A stretch of DNA of 64,000 bases from the NCBI RefSeq assembly GCF_018860565.1, contig NZ_JAHKPS010000025.1, forward strand, positions 1 through 64,000, given 5' to 3'. Below the pieces are notes generated by a model. The model was not told where the DNA came from. It searched no databases and worked only from the letters and a program-made list of their open reading frames with translations. Each line of letters begins with the position of its first letter. Position 1 is the stretch's first letter. This document shows, in pieces, positions 54,448-64,000 of the stretch. The translations under genes and the position numbers were made by a program. This DNA comes from Winogradskyella psychrotolerans. Lineage in GTDB: Bacteria; Bacteroidota; Bacteroidia; Flavobacteriales; Flavobacteriaceae.

Positions 54448-55941
54448 ATGAGCGAAGAACATAAATTTAATTTTTCAGAGGAAGAGGAGCAGCGCATCAC
54501 TAATGAGATGAACAAAGAGAAAGCTGTTGAAGAAAAGAAGGACGCCGTTAAGAAAGATGCACAAGGTTTATTTGCAAGTATAAAATTGTTTTTAACTGAA
54601 TTACTCGATTTTAGAGATGATACAGATAGAGATGCCACCATTACTGCTATTAAGCATGATATTCCATTCAAAGGGGCAACCGCTTGGATTTTGGTTTGTT
54701 CTATTTTTGTGGCTTCCATTGGTTTAAATGCAGATTCTACAGCTGTTGTTATTGGAGCCATGTTAATTTCGCCATTAATGGGGCCAATCTTAGGGGTTGG
54801 ATTGTCTATAGCTATTAATGATATTGATACATTAAAGAAGTCTTTAATAAACTTAGCCACAATGATTGTCTTAAGTTTATTAACGGCATTTTTATTCTTT
54901 TGGTTATTTCCGCTGAGTACAGAAACTTCAGAACTTTTAGGAAGAACGAGACCAGATATCAGAGATGTTTTAATTGCTTTCTTTGGTGGTTTAGCCTTAA
55001 TAATTGCACGAACCAAAAAAGGAACTATAGCTTCTGTAATATTTGGTGTTGCAATTGCTACAGCCTTAATGCCTCCTTTGTGTACAGCTGGTTATGGTTT
55101 GGCTATGGGGAATTGGAGCTTTTTTGGTGGAGCTATGTATTTATTTACTATTAATACCATATTTATAGCTTTAGCAACATTTTTAGTTTTAAAAGTATTG
55201 CGTTTTCCAATGCTTAAATATGCTAATTCTGCAAAACGAAAACGTATTTCTAGAGTAGCAATGGCTGTTGCTGTTATTGTAATGATTCCTGCAATTTGGA
55301 CATTTTTAACAGTATTGAAAGAGAGCAAAATAGATATGGCTTATAAGAGTTTCTTAAAAGAAGAGATAACAGAGAACCGTAGTCTGTGGTTATATGATGA
55401 AGATCTAGATATGGATGCAAAAATAATAAACTTGTATTTTAATGGGGAAGTAAGTGACGAGATTGTTACCGCGTGGCAAAATGCTAAGAATAAATCTGCG
55501 GACCTTAGTGAGTTTAGATTAGTTATTAACGCTAATAAAACAAGAAGTGTAGATCGTATGGCGCAATCTTTAGATAGAGCTTATGCAGACCTAGATAGAA
55601 AGGACAATGTGATTGAGGGCTTGCAAAAACAAATAGAAGAACTACAAGCAAATATTTCTAATTTAAATAAAGTCATAGAGTCTAAAAATACAAATCAAGA
55701 TGCAGTATCATTTAGTACATTGTCTCGTGACGCCAAAATTAAATTTAGCGATTTAGAATATTTTGGCTATGCTAAAATGTTAGAGTCAAAAGATTTTATA
55801 AATATAGATACAGTGACTGTTGCTAATGTAAGATGGAAAGTTCAACTTGCAGATAGTTTAGTTTTTATGAAAGAGCGCGATTTACAAAAATGGCTAAAAA
55901 ACGAATTAAAAGTAGATACCGTATTTATTAAACGTAACTAA
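54448..55941 (+). CDS. DUF389 (TIGR00341-type) membrane protein
   Basis: 497 residues. A charged N-terminus (about 1-60) precedes six or so membrane helices (about 75-295), with the DUF389 motif DSTAVVIGAMLISPLMGPI near 108-126 and ATALMPPLCTAGYGLA. The C-terminal third is soluble, with a coiled coil (about 375-412). Such proteins are of unknown transport function. It precedes the convergent ABC transporter genes. Confidence 0.9.
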   Translation: MSEEHKFNFSEEEEQRITNEMNKEKAVEEKKDAVKKDAQGLFASIKLFLTELLDFRDDTDRDATITAIKHDIPFKGATAWILVCSIFVASIGLNADSTAVVIGAMLISPLMGPILGVGLSIAINDIDTLKKSLINLATMIVLSLLTAFLFFWLFPLSTETSELLGRTRPDIRDVLIAFFGGLALIIARTKKGTIASVIFGVAIATALMPPLCTAGYGLAMGNWSFFGGAMYLFTINTIFIALATFLVLKVLRFPMLKYANSAKRKRISRVAMAVAVIVMIPAIWTFLTVLKESKIDMAYKSFLKEEITENRSLWLYDEDLDMDAKIINLYFNGEVSDEIVTAWQNAKNKSADLSEFRLVINANKTRSVDRMAQSLDRAYADLDRKDNVIEGLQKQIEELQANISNLNKVIESKNTNQDAVSFSTLSRDAKIKFSDLEYFGYAKMLESKDFINIDTVTVANVRWKVQLADSLVFMKERDLQKWLKNELKVDTVFIKRN

Positions 55942-55944
55942 AGA

Positions 55945-56712
55945 TTAGTCACTTTCTTCGAGGTACATTTTTCGTACTTTCTTAAATAAATTAGAAGAGT
56001 AAACAAAATCAGTTACCACTTCGTTATCAGTTTTAAATATGGTTTTGTTAGAGCCCTCCCATGCTTTTAGCCCATCTTTTAAGAACACAATTTTTTCGCC
56101 AATTTCCATCACAGAATTCATATCGTGAGAATTAATGACTGTAATAATATTGAATTCGTCTGTGATTTCTTGGATTAAATTATCGATGACAATAGCTGTC
56201 TTTGGATCTAAACCAGAGTTAGGTTCATCACAAAATAAATATTTAGGGTTGTTTACAATTGCTCTTGCAATAGCAACACGTTTTTGCATACCACCAGAAG
56301 CTTCACTAGGCATTTTTTTATGAGCATCAGGCAGATTAACACGGTTTAGAACCACATTAACTCTATCTTCCATTTCACTTTTACTTTGTTTTGTAAACAT
56401 ACGTAATGGAAACATCACATTTTCGGCAATAGTCATAGAATCAAATAAAGCACTGCCTTGAAAAACCATGCCTATTTCGGCACGTAATGCGCGCTTTTCA
56501 TTCGGACTTAATTTGCTAAAAATCTTTCCGTCATAAGAAATTGAGCCTTCTTCATATTCAAATAAGCCCAATAAGCATTTTAAAAATACCGTTTTACCTG
56601 AGCCACTTTGTCCAATAATTAAGTTGGTCTTTCCTTTTTCAAAAGAGGTTGTTATGCCTTTTAAAATATGAGCATCTCCAAACGATTTATGTAAGTCTTT
56701 AACCTCTATCAT
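55945..56712 (-). CDS. ABC transporter ATP-binding protein (MlaF-like)
   Basis: 255 residues: Walker A GQSGSGKT near 34-41, signature SEASGGMQKR near 136-145, Walker B KYLFCDEPNSGLD. The product is paired with the MlaE-like permease 2 bp upstream, so it powers lipid movement between membranes, as in Mla/retrograde phospholipid systems. No MlaD-type substrate-binding gene is adjacent. Confidence 0.93.
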   Translation of the reverse strand: MIEVKDLHKSFGDAHILKGITTSFEKGKTNLIIGQSGSGKTVFLKCLLGLFEYEEGSISYDGKIFSKLSPNEKRALRAEIGMVFQGSALFDSMTIAENVMFPLRMFTKQSKSEMEDRVNVVLNRVNLPDAHKKMPSEASGGMQKRVAIARAIVNNPKYLFCDEPNSGLDPKTAIVIDNLIQEITDEFNIITVINSHDMNSVMEIGEKIVFLKDGLKAWEGSNKTIFKTDNEVVTDFVYSSNLFKKVRKMYLEESD

Positions 56713-56714
56713 AA

Positions 56715-57452
56715 TTAGCCAAGTAATAAACTGGTTAGTAAAAAGTTAACTAATATAATCATAACACTAGTCCATACAAAAGAAGTTGTACTCGCTTTAC
56801 CAACTTCTAAAGCGCCTCCTTTCATAAAATAACCGTAATACGAAGGTATAGTTGCTAATAAAAATGCAAATACAAAGGTTTTTACAAAAGCGTAGATGAA
56901 GTGAAACGGAATAAAGTCCATTTTTACACCTTCAATATAATCTTCCATAGTACCATAGCCACCATAGACACAAGCTACAAGTCCTCCAAGAATCCCTAAA
57001 AACATGGCGATAGAGATTACAAAAGGATAAAGTGTTAGAGCAATAAATTTTGGAAAAACAAGGTAGTTAATAGCATTTATTCCCATAACCTCTAGTGCGT
57101 CAATTTGCTCAGTAACGCGCATTGTTCCTATACTTGATGTGATAAAAGAACCAACTTTACCCGCCATAATTATAGAAATAAAAGTTGGAGCAAATTCTAG
57201 TATTATAGATTGTCTGGTGGCAAAACCTACTAGATATTTTGGCATCAAAGGACTCGTCATGTTTAACGAAGTTTGAATAGCAACAACTCCTCCTACAAAA
57301 AATGAAATAAAAGCAACAATTCCTAATGAGCCTATAATAAGATCATCTATATCTTTTAAAATTAAAGGTTTCATCACAGACCATTTTGTAGGTCTACGAA
57401 AAATATCCTTAATCATTATAAAATAAGTGCCTATATTATGTAGGTAAATCAT
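56715..57452 (-). CDS. MlaE-family permease
   Basis: 245-residue inner-membrane protein with about five helices. The MlaE motif is in VTEQIDALEVMGINAINYLV near 132-151, with AFISFFVGGVVAIQTSLNM and AGKVGSFITSSIGTMRVTE also present. It is translated immediately before the ATPase gene. It probably moves phospholipids to keep outer-membrane asymmetry. Confidence 0.93.
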   Translation of the reverse strand: MIYLHNIGTYFIMIKDIFRRPTKWSVMKPLILKDIDDLIIGSLGIVAFISFFVGGVVAIQTSLNMTSPLMPKYLVGFATRQSIILEFAPTFISIIMAGKVGSFITSSIGTMRVTEQIDALEVMGINAINYLVFPKFIALTLYPFVISIAMFLGILGGLVACVYGGYGTMEDYIEGVKMDFIPFHFIYAFVKTFVFAFLLATIPSYYGYFMKGGALEVGKASTTSFVWTSVMIILVNFLLTSLLLG

Positions 57453-57564
57453 GTTTAATTTAATTAGTGCTAAAGTATAAAAAATGATTAGGAAATTACC
57501 CTAAATTAAAATTAAGATAACATAAAAATTGTATTTTTGAGATTGATATAAAAGACATATAGAA

Positions 57565-59232
57565 ATGAAAAAAATCTTCACTATAGCTTCCATTTTGTTT
57601 TTGTTTAATTCTTGTAGCTCTCAAAATACTACAATAGAAACTACAGAAACTACTTCTATAACAGAAACAAGCTCTAGACCTAAACTAGTTGTTGGAATTG
57701 TGGTAGACCAAATGCGCTATGATTATTTAACACGTTTTGAATCTAAATTTGGAGATGGTGGTTTTAACCGCATGATAAATGAAGGATTCAATTGTAAAAA
57801 CAATCATTTTAATTATATACCAACCTATACAGGCCCAGGACATGCATCTGTATACACTGGAACTACTCCAAAAATTCATGGAATCATAGGTAATAACTGG
57901 TATGATAAGGAAACTAAGGAAATGGTGTATTGTGCAGGAGATGACAATGTGAAATCGGTGGGAACTGAGCATAAAGCAGGGAAAATGTCACCACACAGAA
58001 TGCAAACAACAAGTTTTGCTGACGAGAACAGGTTGTTTACGCAAATGCAAGGTAAAACTATTGGGATTTCTTTAAAAGATAGAGGAGCTATTTTGCCAGC
58101 AGGTCATGTTGCAAATGCAGCATATTGGTTTCATGGAAGAGATGAAGGGCGTTGGATTTCAAGTTCGTTTTATATGAATGATTTGCCAAAATGGGTAAAA
58201 GATTTTAATACCGAAACTCATGCAGAATCTTACTTAAAAGAATGGAATACTCTTTATGATATTTCAACGTATACTGAAAGCGGAGTTGATGAAAATACGT
58301 TTGAAGGAGGCTTTAAAGGCAAAGAAAAGGCTACATTTCCTTACGATTTAAAAGCATTAAGTAAAGACAATAGAGGTTTCGATATTTTAAAAGCAACACC
58401 TTATGGCAATAGCTTAACTACAGATTTTGCTATAGCAGCAATTAAAGCAGAAGGTTTAGGGCAAGATCAAATTACAGATGTTTTAGCAGTAAGCTTTTCT
58501 GCGACGGATTATGTAGGTCATAATTTTGGTGTAAACTCTAAAGAAATCCAGGACACCTACTTACGTTTAGATAAAGATTTAGAACGCTTATTTATATATT
58601 TAGATGCTACAGTGGGTAAAGGGGAATACACTGTTTTTCTTACTGCAGATCATGGAGCAGTAGACGTACCTTCTTATTTAACTTCGGCAAGAATACCTTC
58701 TGGTTATGTAGATAATAAAGATAGAAAAGAAAAATTTAATACTTTTTTAGAGGCGACTTATGGCACTAATGATATTGTTGAAAATATTAGTAATGGACAA
58801 ATATTCTTAGACAGAAAGAAAGTAGAGGATTTAGATTTAAACCTTATTGATGTTCAAAATGCGATTGCAATGGAGCAGTTGAATTATAAGAATATTTCTA
58901 AAGTTTATACAGCCACAACGATGAGTTCATCAAGTTTTTCAAATGGAGTAGAAATGTTGTTGCAAAATGGATTTAACCAAAAGCGTTCAGGAGATGTGTT
59001 GTTAGTTAATGACACAGCCTTTATTTCATATAGTAAAACGGGTTCTACTCATGGTAGTGGTTTAAATTACGATACTCATGTGCCTTTATTATTTTTTGGT
59101 AAAGGGGTTAAGCATGGTGAAACATTTGATAAAACTGTAATTCCAGATATTGCGCCAACAATTTCTGCACTTTTAGGCATTAGTTTTCCCAATGGAGCAA
59201 CAGGTCAACCTTTAGGGTTTGTTATTGATTAA
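57565..59232 (+). CDS. PafA-type alkaline phosphatase
   Basis: Lipoprotein or periplasmic phosphomonoesterase of 555 residues. The lipobox is LFNSC with Cys17. VVDQMRYDY (48-53) has a zinc-ligand Asp. The nucleophile Thr is in PTYTGPGHASVYTG, most likely Thr89. Later zinc ligands are in DYVGHN, LTADHGAVDV and STHGSG. These features match the calcium-activated, phosphate-irreversible PafA family of Bacteroidota. It is followed 9 bp later by a secreted nuclease, hinting at joint nucleotide-phosphate scavenging. Confidence 0.93.
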   Translation: MKKIFTIASILFLFNSCSSQNTTIETTETTSITETSSRPKLVVGIVVDQMRYDYLTRFESKFGDGGFNRMINEGFNCKNNHFNYIPTYTGPGHASVYTGTTPKIHGIIGNNWYDKETKEMVYCAGDDNVKSVGTEHKAGKMSPHRMQTTSFADENRLFTQMQGKTIGISLKDRGAILPAGHVANAAYWFHGRDEGRWISSSFYMNDLPKWVKDFNTETHAESYLKEWNTLYDISTYTESGVDENTFEGGFKGKEKATFPYDLKALSKDNRGFDILKATPYGNSLTTDFAIAAIKAEGLGQDQITDVLAVSFSATDYVGHNFGVNSKEIQDTYLRLDKDLERLFIYLDATVGKGEYTVFLTADHGAVDVPSYLTSARIPSGYVDNKDRKEKFNTFLEATYGTNDIVENISNGQIFLDRKKVEDLDLNLIDVQNAIAMEQLNYKNISKVYTATTMSSSSFSNGVEMLLQNGFNQKRSGDVLLVNDTAFISYSKTGSTHGSGLNYDTHVPLLFFGKGVKHGETFDKTVIPDIAPTISALLGISFPNGATGQPLGFVID

Positions 59233-59241
59233 ACGCTTATT

Positions 59242-60048
59242 TTGAAAAGAAAACCAATATTTACTATAATAGCCATCATCATTGTCATTGGCATTTACAG
59301 TTATGAGTATTTTTTAAACTCAGAAGAAAAAACTGAAATCGTAAATGAAGGGCAAGCGGTAAAAGAAGGCACCAACGCGTATTACTTGCCAACAAGTACA
59401 ACGAACCAAATAATTCATCATCAAAACTATTCCTTATCGTATAGTGAGCCTCATGAACAAGCCGAATGGGTGGCTTATGAGTTGAAAGCATCACATCTAA
59501 GTTCTACAAATCATAAACGACCTTATTTTGAAATTGATAATGCCGTAAAAACAGGAGCTGCACATTGGGGAAATTATAAAAAATCGGGTTACGATAAGGG
59601 GCATTTGTGTCCTGCTGGAGATAGACGTTTTACTAAAGAAGCGCATGACGAAACTTTTTTAACGAGTAATATAAGTCCACAAGAACATCAATTCAATGCA
59701 GGTGTTTGGAATAGGTTAGAACAGAAAGTAAGGTATTGGGCGAAAAAGAATGATGGTGTTTTTGTAGTCACTGGAGGTATTCTTAAAAATGGACTAAAAG
59801 TGATTGGAGAAGAAGATGTCGCTGTACCTAATCAGTTTTATAAAGTGATATTAGACAATACCAATGGAAAAATAAAAATGCTTGCTTTTATTATGAATCA
59901 TGAAAACTCAGATTTACCATTGTATAAATTCGTGGTTTCTGTAGATGAGGTTGAAGCTGCAACTGGAATTGATTTTTTTCCGCAGTTAGATGATGCTATT
60001 GAAGATAGATTAGAAGCATCGAGTAGTTATAAAAGTTGGAGTTTCTAA
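59242..60048 (+). CDS. DNA/RNA non-specific endonuclease
   Basis: 268 residues with a TTG start at 59242 and an N-terminal signal/anchor (about 7-25). The catalytic motif is DKGHLCPAGDRRF (His near 121), and the later Asn/Glu metal site lies in FNAGVWNRLEQK. It cleaves extracellular DNA and RNA. With PafA it could release phosphate from nucleic acids. The variant DKGH rather than DRGH is seen in some family members. Confidence 0.92.
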   Translation: MKRKPIFTIIAIIIVIGIYSYEYFLNSEEKTEIVNEGQAVKEGTNAYYLPTSTTNQIIHHQNYSLSYSEPHEQAEWVAYELKASHLSSTNHKRPYFEIDNAVKTGAAHWGNYKKSGYDKGHLCPAGDRRFTKEAHDETFLTSNISPQEHQFNAGVWNRLEQKVRYWAKKNDGVFVVTGGILKNGLKVIGEEDVAVPNQFYKVILDNTNGKIKMLAFIMNHENSDLPLYKFVVSVDEVEAATGIDFFPQLDDAIEDRLEASSSYKSWSF

Positions 60049-60098
60049 GTGATTTCTCGCTCTAATTAGAAAAAAATAATAGCGTACAGGTAGTATTT

Positions 60099-60950
60099 TT
60101 ATTTTAGAAATTTCCCCTTTATTCCATCCCAGCGTAAGTCTCTAATAAACTGCCCTTCTTCATTAGAAACTAAAAATTCTAATTTATTAGATTTAGCTCT
60201 AAAATAGCCAGACATATAATCTTTAAATAGTTTGAAACTCCCTTTTTTCGATGCTAATTTTAAAGCAGAGATTAAGGTGATCCAAAAGCCATAGCGCATT
60301 TTATACATAGCTTCACCTTGTAAATACTTAGAGGCTTTATTGTAAGATAGTCCTGTGGGTTTTAAGTGTTTTACATGAAGTGTTTCATCAGTAAGAATTT
60401 CCCAACCATTATATTTTGCTAATAATTCATCTACCGTATCCCATCCCATAGAAGGTTTGAGTTGCCCTATTTGATTAAAACATTCTTTTCTATAGGCTTT
60501 AAGAGCTCCTCTAATATGATCTTTATTGGTTAGGTTTTCAAGAACCCATGCATTATTTTCTTTAATATAACAGAACCCAGAAGCCATTCCTAATTTTGGA
60601 TTAGACCGAAAATGGTCTGCTATTTTTTCTAAATAATCTTTTGGAAAAATAAGATCGGCATCAAATTTACAAATGATGTCAAAGTTGTTGTCTAATGATT
60701 CGAAACCTTTATTAAAAGCATGAATTATTTTTGATCCAGGTAAATGTAGGTCTGAAGACTTAGAGTTTACAATAGATAACCAAGTGTATTTTGAAGCATA
60801 GGTTTCAACAATATTTTGAGTAGCGTCTGATGAATTATCATTTACAACAACTAATGCTTTAGGTAATAGTGTTTGTTGCACCAAAGATTCTAAAGTTTTA
60901 CCAATGTAATCTTCTTCGTTGTGAGCAGGAATGATGATGTAAATATCCAT
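60099..60950 (-). CDS. glycosyltransferase family 2
   Basis: 283 residues from the preferred ATG at 60950; an in-frame TTG at 60977 would add nine residues. The GT-A fold is marked by YIIIPAHNEEDYIGKTLESL at the start, VVNDNSSDAT, and the metal-binding DADLIF. The donor and acceptor cannot be read. It is close to a methyltransferase and a KAS III-like gene on the same strand. Confidence 0.88.
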   Translation of the reverse strand: MDIYIIIPAHNEEDYIGKTLESLVQQTLLPKALVVVNDNSSDATQNIVETYASKYTWLSIVNSKSSDLHLPGSKIIHAFNKGFESLDNNFDIICKFDADLIFPKDYLEKIADHFRSNPKLGMASGFCYIKENNAWVLENLTNKDHIRGALKAYRKECFNQIGQLKPSMGWDTVDELLAKYNGWEILTDETLHVKHLKPTGLSYNKASKYLQGEAMYKMRYGFWITLISALKLASKKGSFKLFKDYMSGYFRAKSNKLEFLVSNEEGQFIRDLRWDGIKGKFLK

Positions 60951-61008
60951 TAGAAATTTCAAAATACTAAGTTTCAAAGCTAAGTAAAACGCAATTGAAA
61001 TTAGGGAT

Positions 61009-61545
61009 TTATGCTTTGGAATTTATACCTCTTTCTGCATAGACAATATAATAACGTGGAGTAAAATGCCTCAAAATAGGTCTTATACCAAATTTCTTTA
61101 CGGGATTAGTCCATTTTTGTCGGTCTTTAATTATCCATCCTGTTTTTTCTAAAAGCCAATCGAGTTGCCAATCTTCAAACTCATGGTAATGTCTGTCTCT
61201 CATATCTGTTTTACTTCTATAAGCTGAAACAAACCAGAGCTTTAATGGTACACTGATAAGAATTCTGTCTGCTTTAATCGATTTTAAAACTTCATAAGGA
61301 GATAAAAAATGTTCAAAAATCTCAAAGGCGGTTACTACTTTTGCAGACGAGTCTTCAATTTCAGAACGTTCTTCATCTAAATCTTTACCTGTAGTATTTT
61401 CAACCGAGTAACCTTCAGAAATCATAATTTCTGAAAACGGATTTTTAACACCTAAATCTAAGATCGAATCCGATAGATTAACATGTTTTTGTAAAAACTG
61501 AAGGGTGAGTTTAAAGCGTTTATTTGGATATGTTTTTTCGTACAT
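61009..61545 (-). CDS. SAM-dependent methyltransferase, short form
   Basis: 178 residues. The SAM-binding motif (SDSILDLGVKNPFS) lies near 25-38 and the second half has AFEIFEHFLSPYEVLKSI and LISVPLK, as in class I methyltransferases. It is at the short end for the family but appears complete. It lies between a KAS III-like gene (20 bp upstream) and a glycosyltransferase gene. Substrate unknown. Confidence 0.75.
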   Translation of the reverse strand: MYEKTYPNKRFKLTLQFLQKHVNLSDSILDLGVKNPFSEIMISEGYSVENTTGKDLDEERSEIEDSSAKVVTAFEIFEHFLSPYEVLKSIKADRILISVPLKLWFVSAYRSKTDMRDRHYHEFEDWQLDWLLEKTGWIIKDRQKWTNPVKKFGIRPILRHFTPRYYIVYAERGINSKA

Positions 61546-61565
61546 CTATTGTTGAATCAGTAAAA

Positions 61566-62624
61566 TCAATATTGATATACAATAGCATTGATATTCATAC
61601 CAGCGCCAACACTTGCAAGCATTATAATATCACCTTTATTAATTTCTTGATTTTCTAATTGATCTTTTAAAATTATATCTAATAACGTAGGTACGGTTGC
61701 TACACTAGAATTGCCAAGCCTATTTATAGACATTGGCATTATGCCTTGAGGCATTTTCATTTGGTATAGTTTATAAAACCGTTTCACAATGGCTTCGTCC
61801 ATTTTCTCATTAGCTTGATGAATCAATATTTTTTTAACATCGGTAATGGACTTGCCGCTTTTTTCGAGACAAGATTTTAATGCCATTGGAACATTAGAAA
61901 GCGCAAATTCATAGATTTTACGACCATACATTTTAATGTATCTACGTTGGTCTGTAATCTCAGGATTATTGGTTTCTCCAAAAAATATAAAATGTGCTTC
62001 ATCTAAAGCATAAGTCGCTGTTTCATGTGCTAAAATTCCACCTTTTTCATCATTTTTTTCAATAATAACAGCTCCTGCGCCATCACTATAAATCATTGAA
62101 TCTCTATCGTGTTTGTCAATAACTCTAGATAAGGTTTCGCTACCAATTACTAAACAGCGTTTAGCAATACCTGCTGTGATAAATGCGTTGGCTTGAATGA
62201 CTCCTTCTATCCAACCAGGACAACCAAAAAGTAAATCGTAACCTACGCATTTAGGATTTTTAATTTGCAGCAAATGTTTAACACGCGATGCTATACTAGG
62301 TACAGTGTCGCTCTGTTCTGTGTTATATTTTATATCGCCATAATTGTGGGCAACAATAATATAGTCTAAGCTCTCTTTGTCAATACCAGCATCTTCAATA
62401 GCTTTTGTTGCCGCAATAAAAGCAATATCACTGTTTAATTGTTTTTCATTAACATAGCGCCTTTCCTGAATACCTGTTATAGCTTCAAATTTTTTTACAA
62501 TAATTTCATTAGGGCTATCAATTGAAGTTCCATCAGCATTTAAAAATTGATGATTATAAAAATCTTCATTTTTTTCAACAATACTTGGTATATAACTTCC
62601 CGTTCCTGTAATTCTAATTGCCAT
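61566..62624 (-). CDS. ketoacyl-ACP synthase III-like protein
   Basis: 352 residues of thiolase fold with the full catalytic triad: Cys135 (LLFGCPGWIEG), His269 (LIHQANEKM) and Asn305 (RLGNSSVAT). It could start fatty-acid synthesis or make a specialised acyl product. It differs from compact FabH by the longer N-terminus. The adjacent methyltransferase and glycosyltransferase hint at a small lipid or glycolipid role, but no carrier protein is nearby. Confidence 0.88.
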   Translation of the reverse strand: MAIRITGTGSYIPSIVEKNEDFYNHQFLNADGTSIDSPNEIIVKKFEAITGIQERRYVNEKQLNSDIAFIAATKAIEDAGIDKESLDYIIVAHNYGDIKYNTEQSDTVPSIASRVKHLLQIKNPKCVGYDLLFGCPGWIEGVIQANAFITAGIAKRCLVIGSETLSRVIDKHDRDSMIYSDGAGAVIIEKNDEKGGILAHETATYALDEAHFIFFGETNNPEITDQRRYIKMYGRKIYEFALSNVPMALKSCLEKSGKSITDVKKILIHQANEKMDEAIVKRFYKLYQMKMPQGIMPMSINRLGNSSVATVPTLLDIILKDQLENQEINKGDIIMLASVGAGMNINAIVYQY

Positions 62625-62785
62625 AGTTCTTTAATTTCAATACTACGAAGCTACTTAATATTATAGAATTTTCTATAATTTAAAGTTTTAATGCTTTAAT
62701 TTTTAATGAATTCGTAATAATTGCTGTTTATAATTTGAAATGCATAAAAAAGATTTCAATTTGTAAATTTTTTATAATACTATTT

Positions 62786-64000
62786 TTAAGCTTCCATGTA
62801 ATCTTCAATTGGTGCACAACTACAAATAAGGTTTCTATCTCCATAGGCATCATCGACACGTCTTACACTTGGCCAAAATTTATTGTCTCTCACAAAATCT
62901 AGAGGAAATGCTGCCGCTTCTCTGTTGTATGGTAGTGTCCATTCATCAGCAGTTAGCATATCTAAAGTATGAGGTGCATTTTTTAATATGTTATTGGATT
63001 CGTCTTTAGAGGATGAATCAATTTCTTTTCTAATAGAAATCATAGCATCACAAAAACGATCCATTTCTGCTTTACTTTCACTTTCTGTAGGTTCAATCAT
63101 CATGGTTCCTGCTACCGGAAATGATACTGTTGGTGCGTGGAATCCATAATCCATTAAACGTTTTGCAATGTCTGTAACTTCAATGCCATTGGCTTTAAAA
63201 TCACGACAATCTATAATCATTTCGTGAGCGGCTCTTCCCATTTCTCCTGAATATAAAGTTGGGTACGATCCTTTTAAACGTTCTTTAATATAGTTTGCAT
63301 TTAGTATCGCAATTTCGGTCGATTTTTTCAAGCCTCTGTAGCCTAACATTTTAATATAGCCATAAGAAATAAGGCAAACTAATGATGATCCAAAAGGAGC
63401 GCCAGAAATAGCCGAAATTGCTTGATGACCTCCTGTTTTTACAATTGGGTTTCCTGGTAAAAAAGGAACTAATTGTTCTGCTACACATATTGGTCCAACA
63501 CCTGGTCCACCTCCTCCATGAGGGATGGCAAATGTTTTGTGTAAATTTAAGTGACAAACATCAGCACCAATATTTCCAGGATTAGTTAAGCCTACTTGCG
63601 CATTCATGTTAGCACCATCCATATAAACTTGTCCGCCGTTATCGTGAATAATCTGTGTGATTTCTTTTATCGCAGATTCGTAAACTCCATGTGTTGAAGG
63701 GTAAGTAACCATTATCGCAGAAAGATTATCTTTATGTAATTCTGCTTTTTCTCTTAAATCTTCGACATCGATATTACCATTTTCTGAAGCTTTGGTAACA
63801 ACCACTTTCATACCTGCCATAACAGCACTTGCTGGGTTTGTCCCGTGAGCAGATGATGGAATTAAACAAATGTTTCTATGGTGATCTCCACGAGATTCAT
63901 GGTAAGCTTTAATAACCATTAAACCGGCGAATTCACCTTGGGCACCAGAATTTGGTTGAAGTGATGTTGCTGCAAATCCAGTGATTTCTGATAATTGGTT
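62786..64000 (-). CDS. gcvP: glycine dehydrogenase (glycine cleavage P protein), 3' part
   Basis: Pyridoxal-phosphate subunit of the glycine cleavage system, incomplete because the window ends. The frame is open from 64000 to the stop at 62786 (404 residues), and an internal Met at 63919 is not the start. The PLP-lysine region is [20 protein letters not shown], with [15 protein letters not shown] upstream and MIEPTESE and REAAAFPLD near the end. The full protein should be about 950 residues. Confidence 0.95.
   Translation of the reverse strand, partial: NQLSEITGFAATSLQPNSGAQGEFAGLMVIKAYHESRGDHHRNICLIPSSAHGTNPASAVMAGMKVVVTKASENGNIDVEDLREKAELHKDNLSAIMVTYPSTHGVYESAIKEITQIIHDNGGQVYMDGANMNAQVGLTNPGNIGADVCHLNLHKTFAIPHGGGGPGVGPICVAEQLVPFLPGNPIVKTGGHQAISAISGAPFGSSLVCLISYGYIKMLGYRGLKKSTEIAILNANYIKERLKGSYPTLYSGEMGRAAHEMIIDCRDFKANGIEVTDIAKRLMDYGFHAPTVSFPVAGTMMIEPTESESKAEMDRFCDAMISIRKEIDSSSKDESNNILKNAPHTLDMLTADEWTLPYNREAAAFPLDFVRDNKFWPSVRRVDDAYGDRNLICSCAPIEDYMEA

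Noticed and set aside
54441..55016. 191-residue minus-strand open frame
   Set aside because: Antisense shadow of the DUF389 gene, Ser/Lys-rich, no recognisable motif.
63919..64000. Start of gcvP at the Met codon at 63919
   Set aside because: The frame stays open to the window edge and the extra 27 codons read as conserved P-protein sequence, so this Met is internal.

Overview
The window looks like a chromosomal segment of a marine-type Flavobacteriaceae bacterium (Bacteroidota). Evidence: low G+C, Bacteroidota promoters (TTG, about 19 bp, TAnnTTTG), type IX secretion/gliding genes (gldJ, porU, porV) in their usual neighbourhood (murF, cdd, pdhA, pdhC), T9SS sorting tails, AraC-output hybrid kinases and a PafA-type phosphatase. 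The genus cannot be fixed from sequence alone. No insertion sequence, phage, CRISPR array or rRNA was seen.

Layout. 1-2.6 kb: a PIF1-like helicase. 2.6-17 kb, all minus strand: a regulatory and surface block. A large periplasmic-propeller hybrid kinase (12987-16892) is followed by a 44-residue micro-ORF, then a second, 7-TM hybrid kinase (10317-12602), then a 46-residue micro-ORF paralogous to the first. The second micro-ORF overlaps (ATGA) the first gene of a tight nine-gene run of lipoproteins and envelope proteins ending at a terminator near 2.6 kb. Both micro-ORFs resemble the last part of a T9SS sorting tail without signal peptide, and both are preceded by about 21-bp-period direct repeats. 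17-25.4 kb: acyl-CoA dehydrogenase, anmK, an amino-acid dehydrogenase, NhaD antiporter, ExbB-ExbD-TonB and folC. 25.4-25.9 kb: two tRNA-Val genes with terminators. 25.9-31.5 kb: a histidine kinase and an NtrC-type activator with intact GAFTGA, then a textbook sigma-54 promoter heading a six-gene operon (Cys-rich micro-protein, 45-residue ORF, glutamate dehydrogenase, GreA/Rnk-like factor, two paralogous helical proteins).

31.5-43.5 kb: murF, gldJ, divergent porU-porV, cytidine deaminase, pyruvate dehydrogenase E1-alpha and E2. 43.6-50.3 kb: a secreted protein, an M28 peptidase lipoprotein, an SDR oxidoreductase and a 1346-residue secreted FG-GAP/UnbV/vanadium-haloperoxidase fusion with a T9SS tail. 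50.3-60 kb: a membrane protein/lipoprotein pair, DUF4349 lipoprotein, SprT-like protein, mannose-1-phosphate guanylyltransferase, DUF389 protein, MlaF/MlaE-like transporter, PafA-type phosphatase and a secreted nuclease. 60-64 kb: glycosyltransferase, methyltransferase, KAS III-like enzyme, and the 3' part of gcvP running off the right edge.

Together the genes describe a bacterium that invests in surface display (T9SS, TonB, lipoproteins) and in complex sensing. The least explained structures are the twin kinase/repeat/micro-ORF cassettes with the lipoprotein operon, and the predicted sigma-54 glutamate-dehydrogenase operon.
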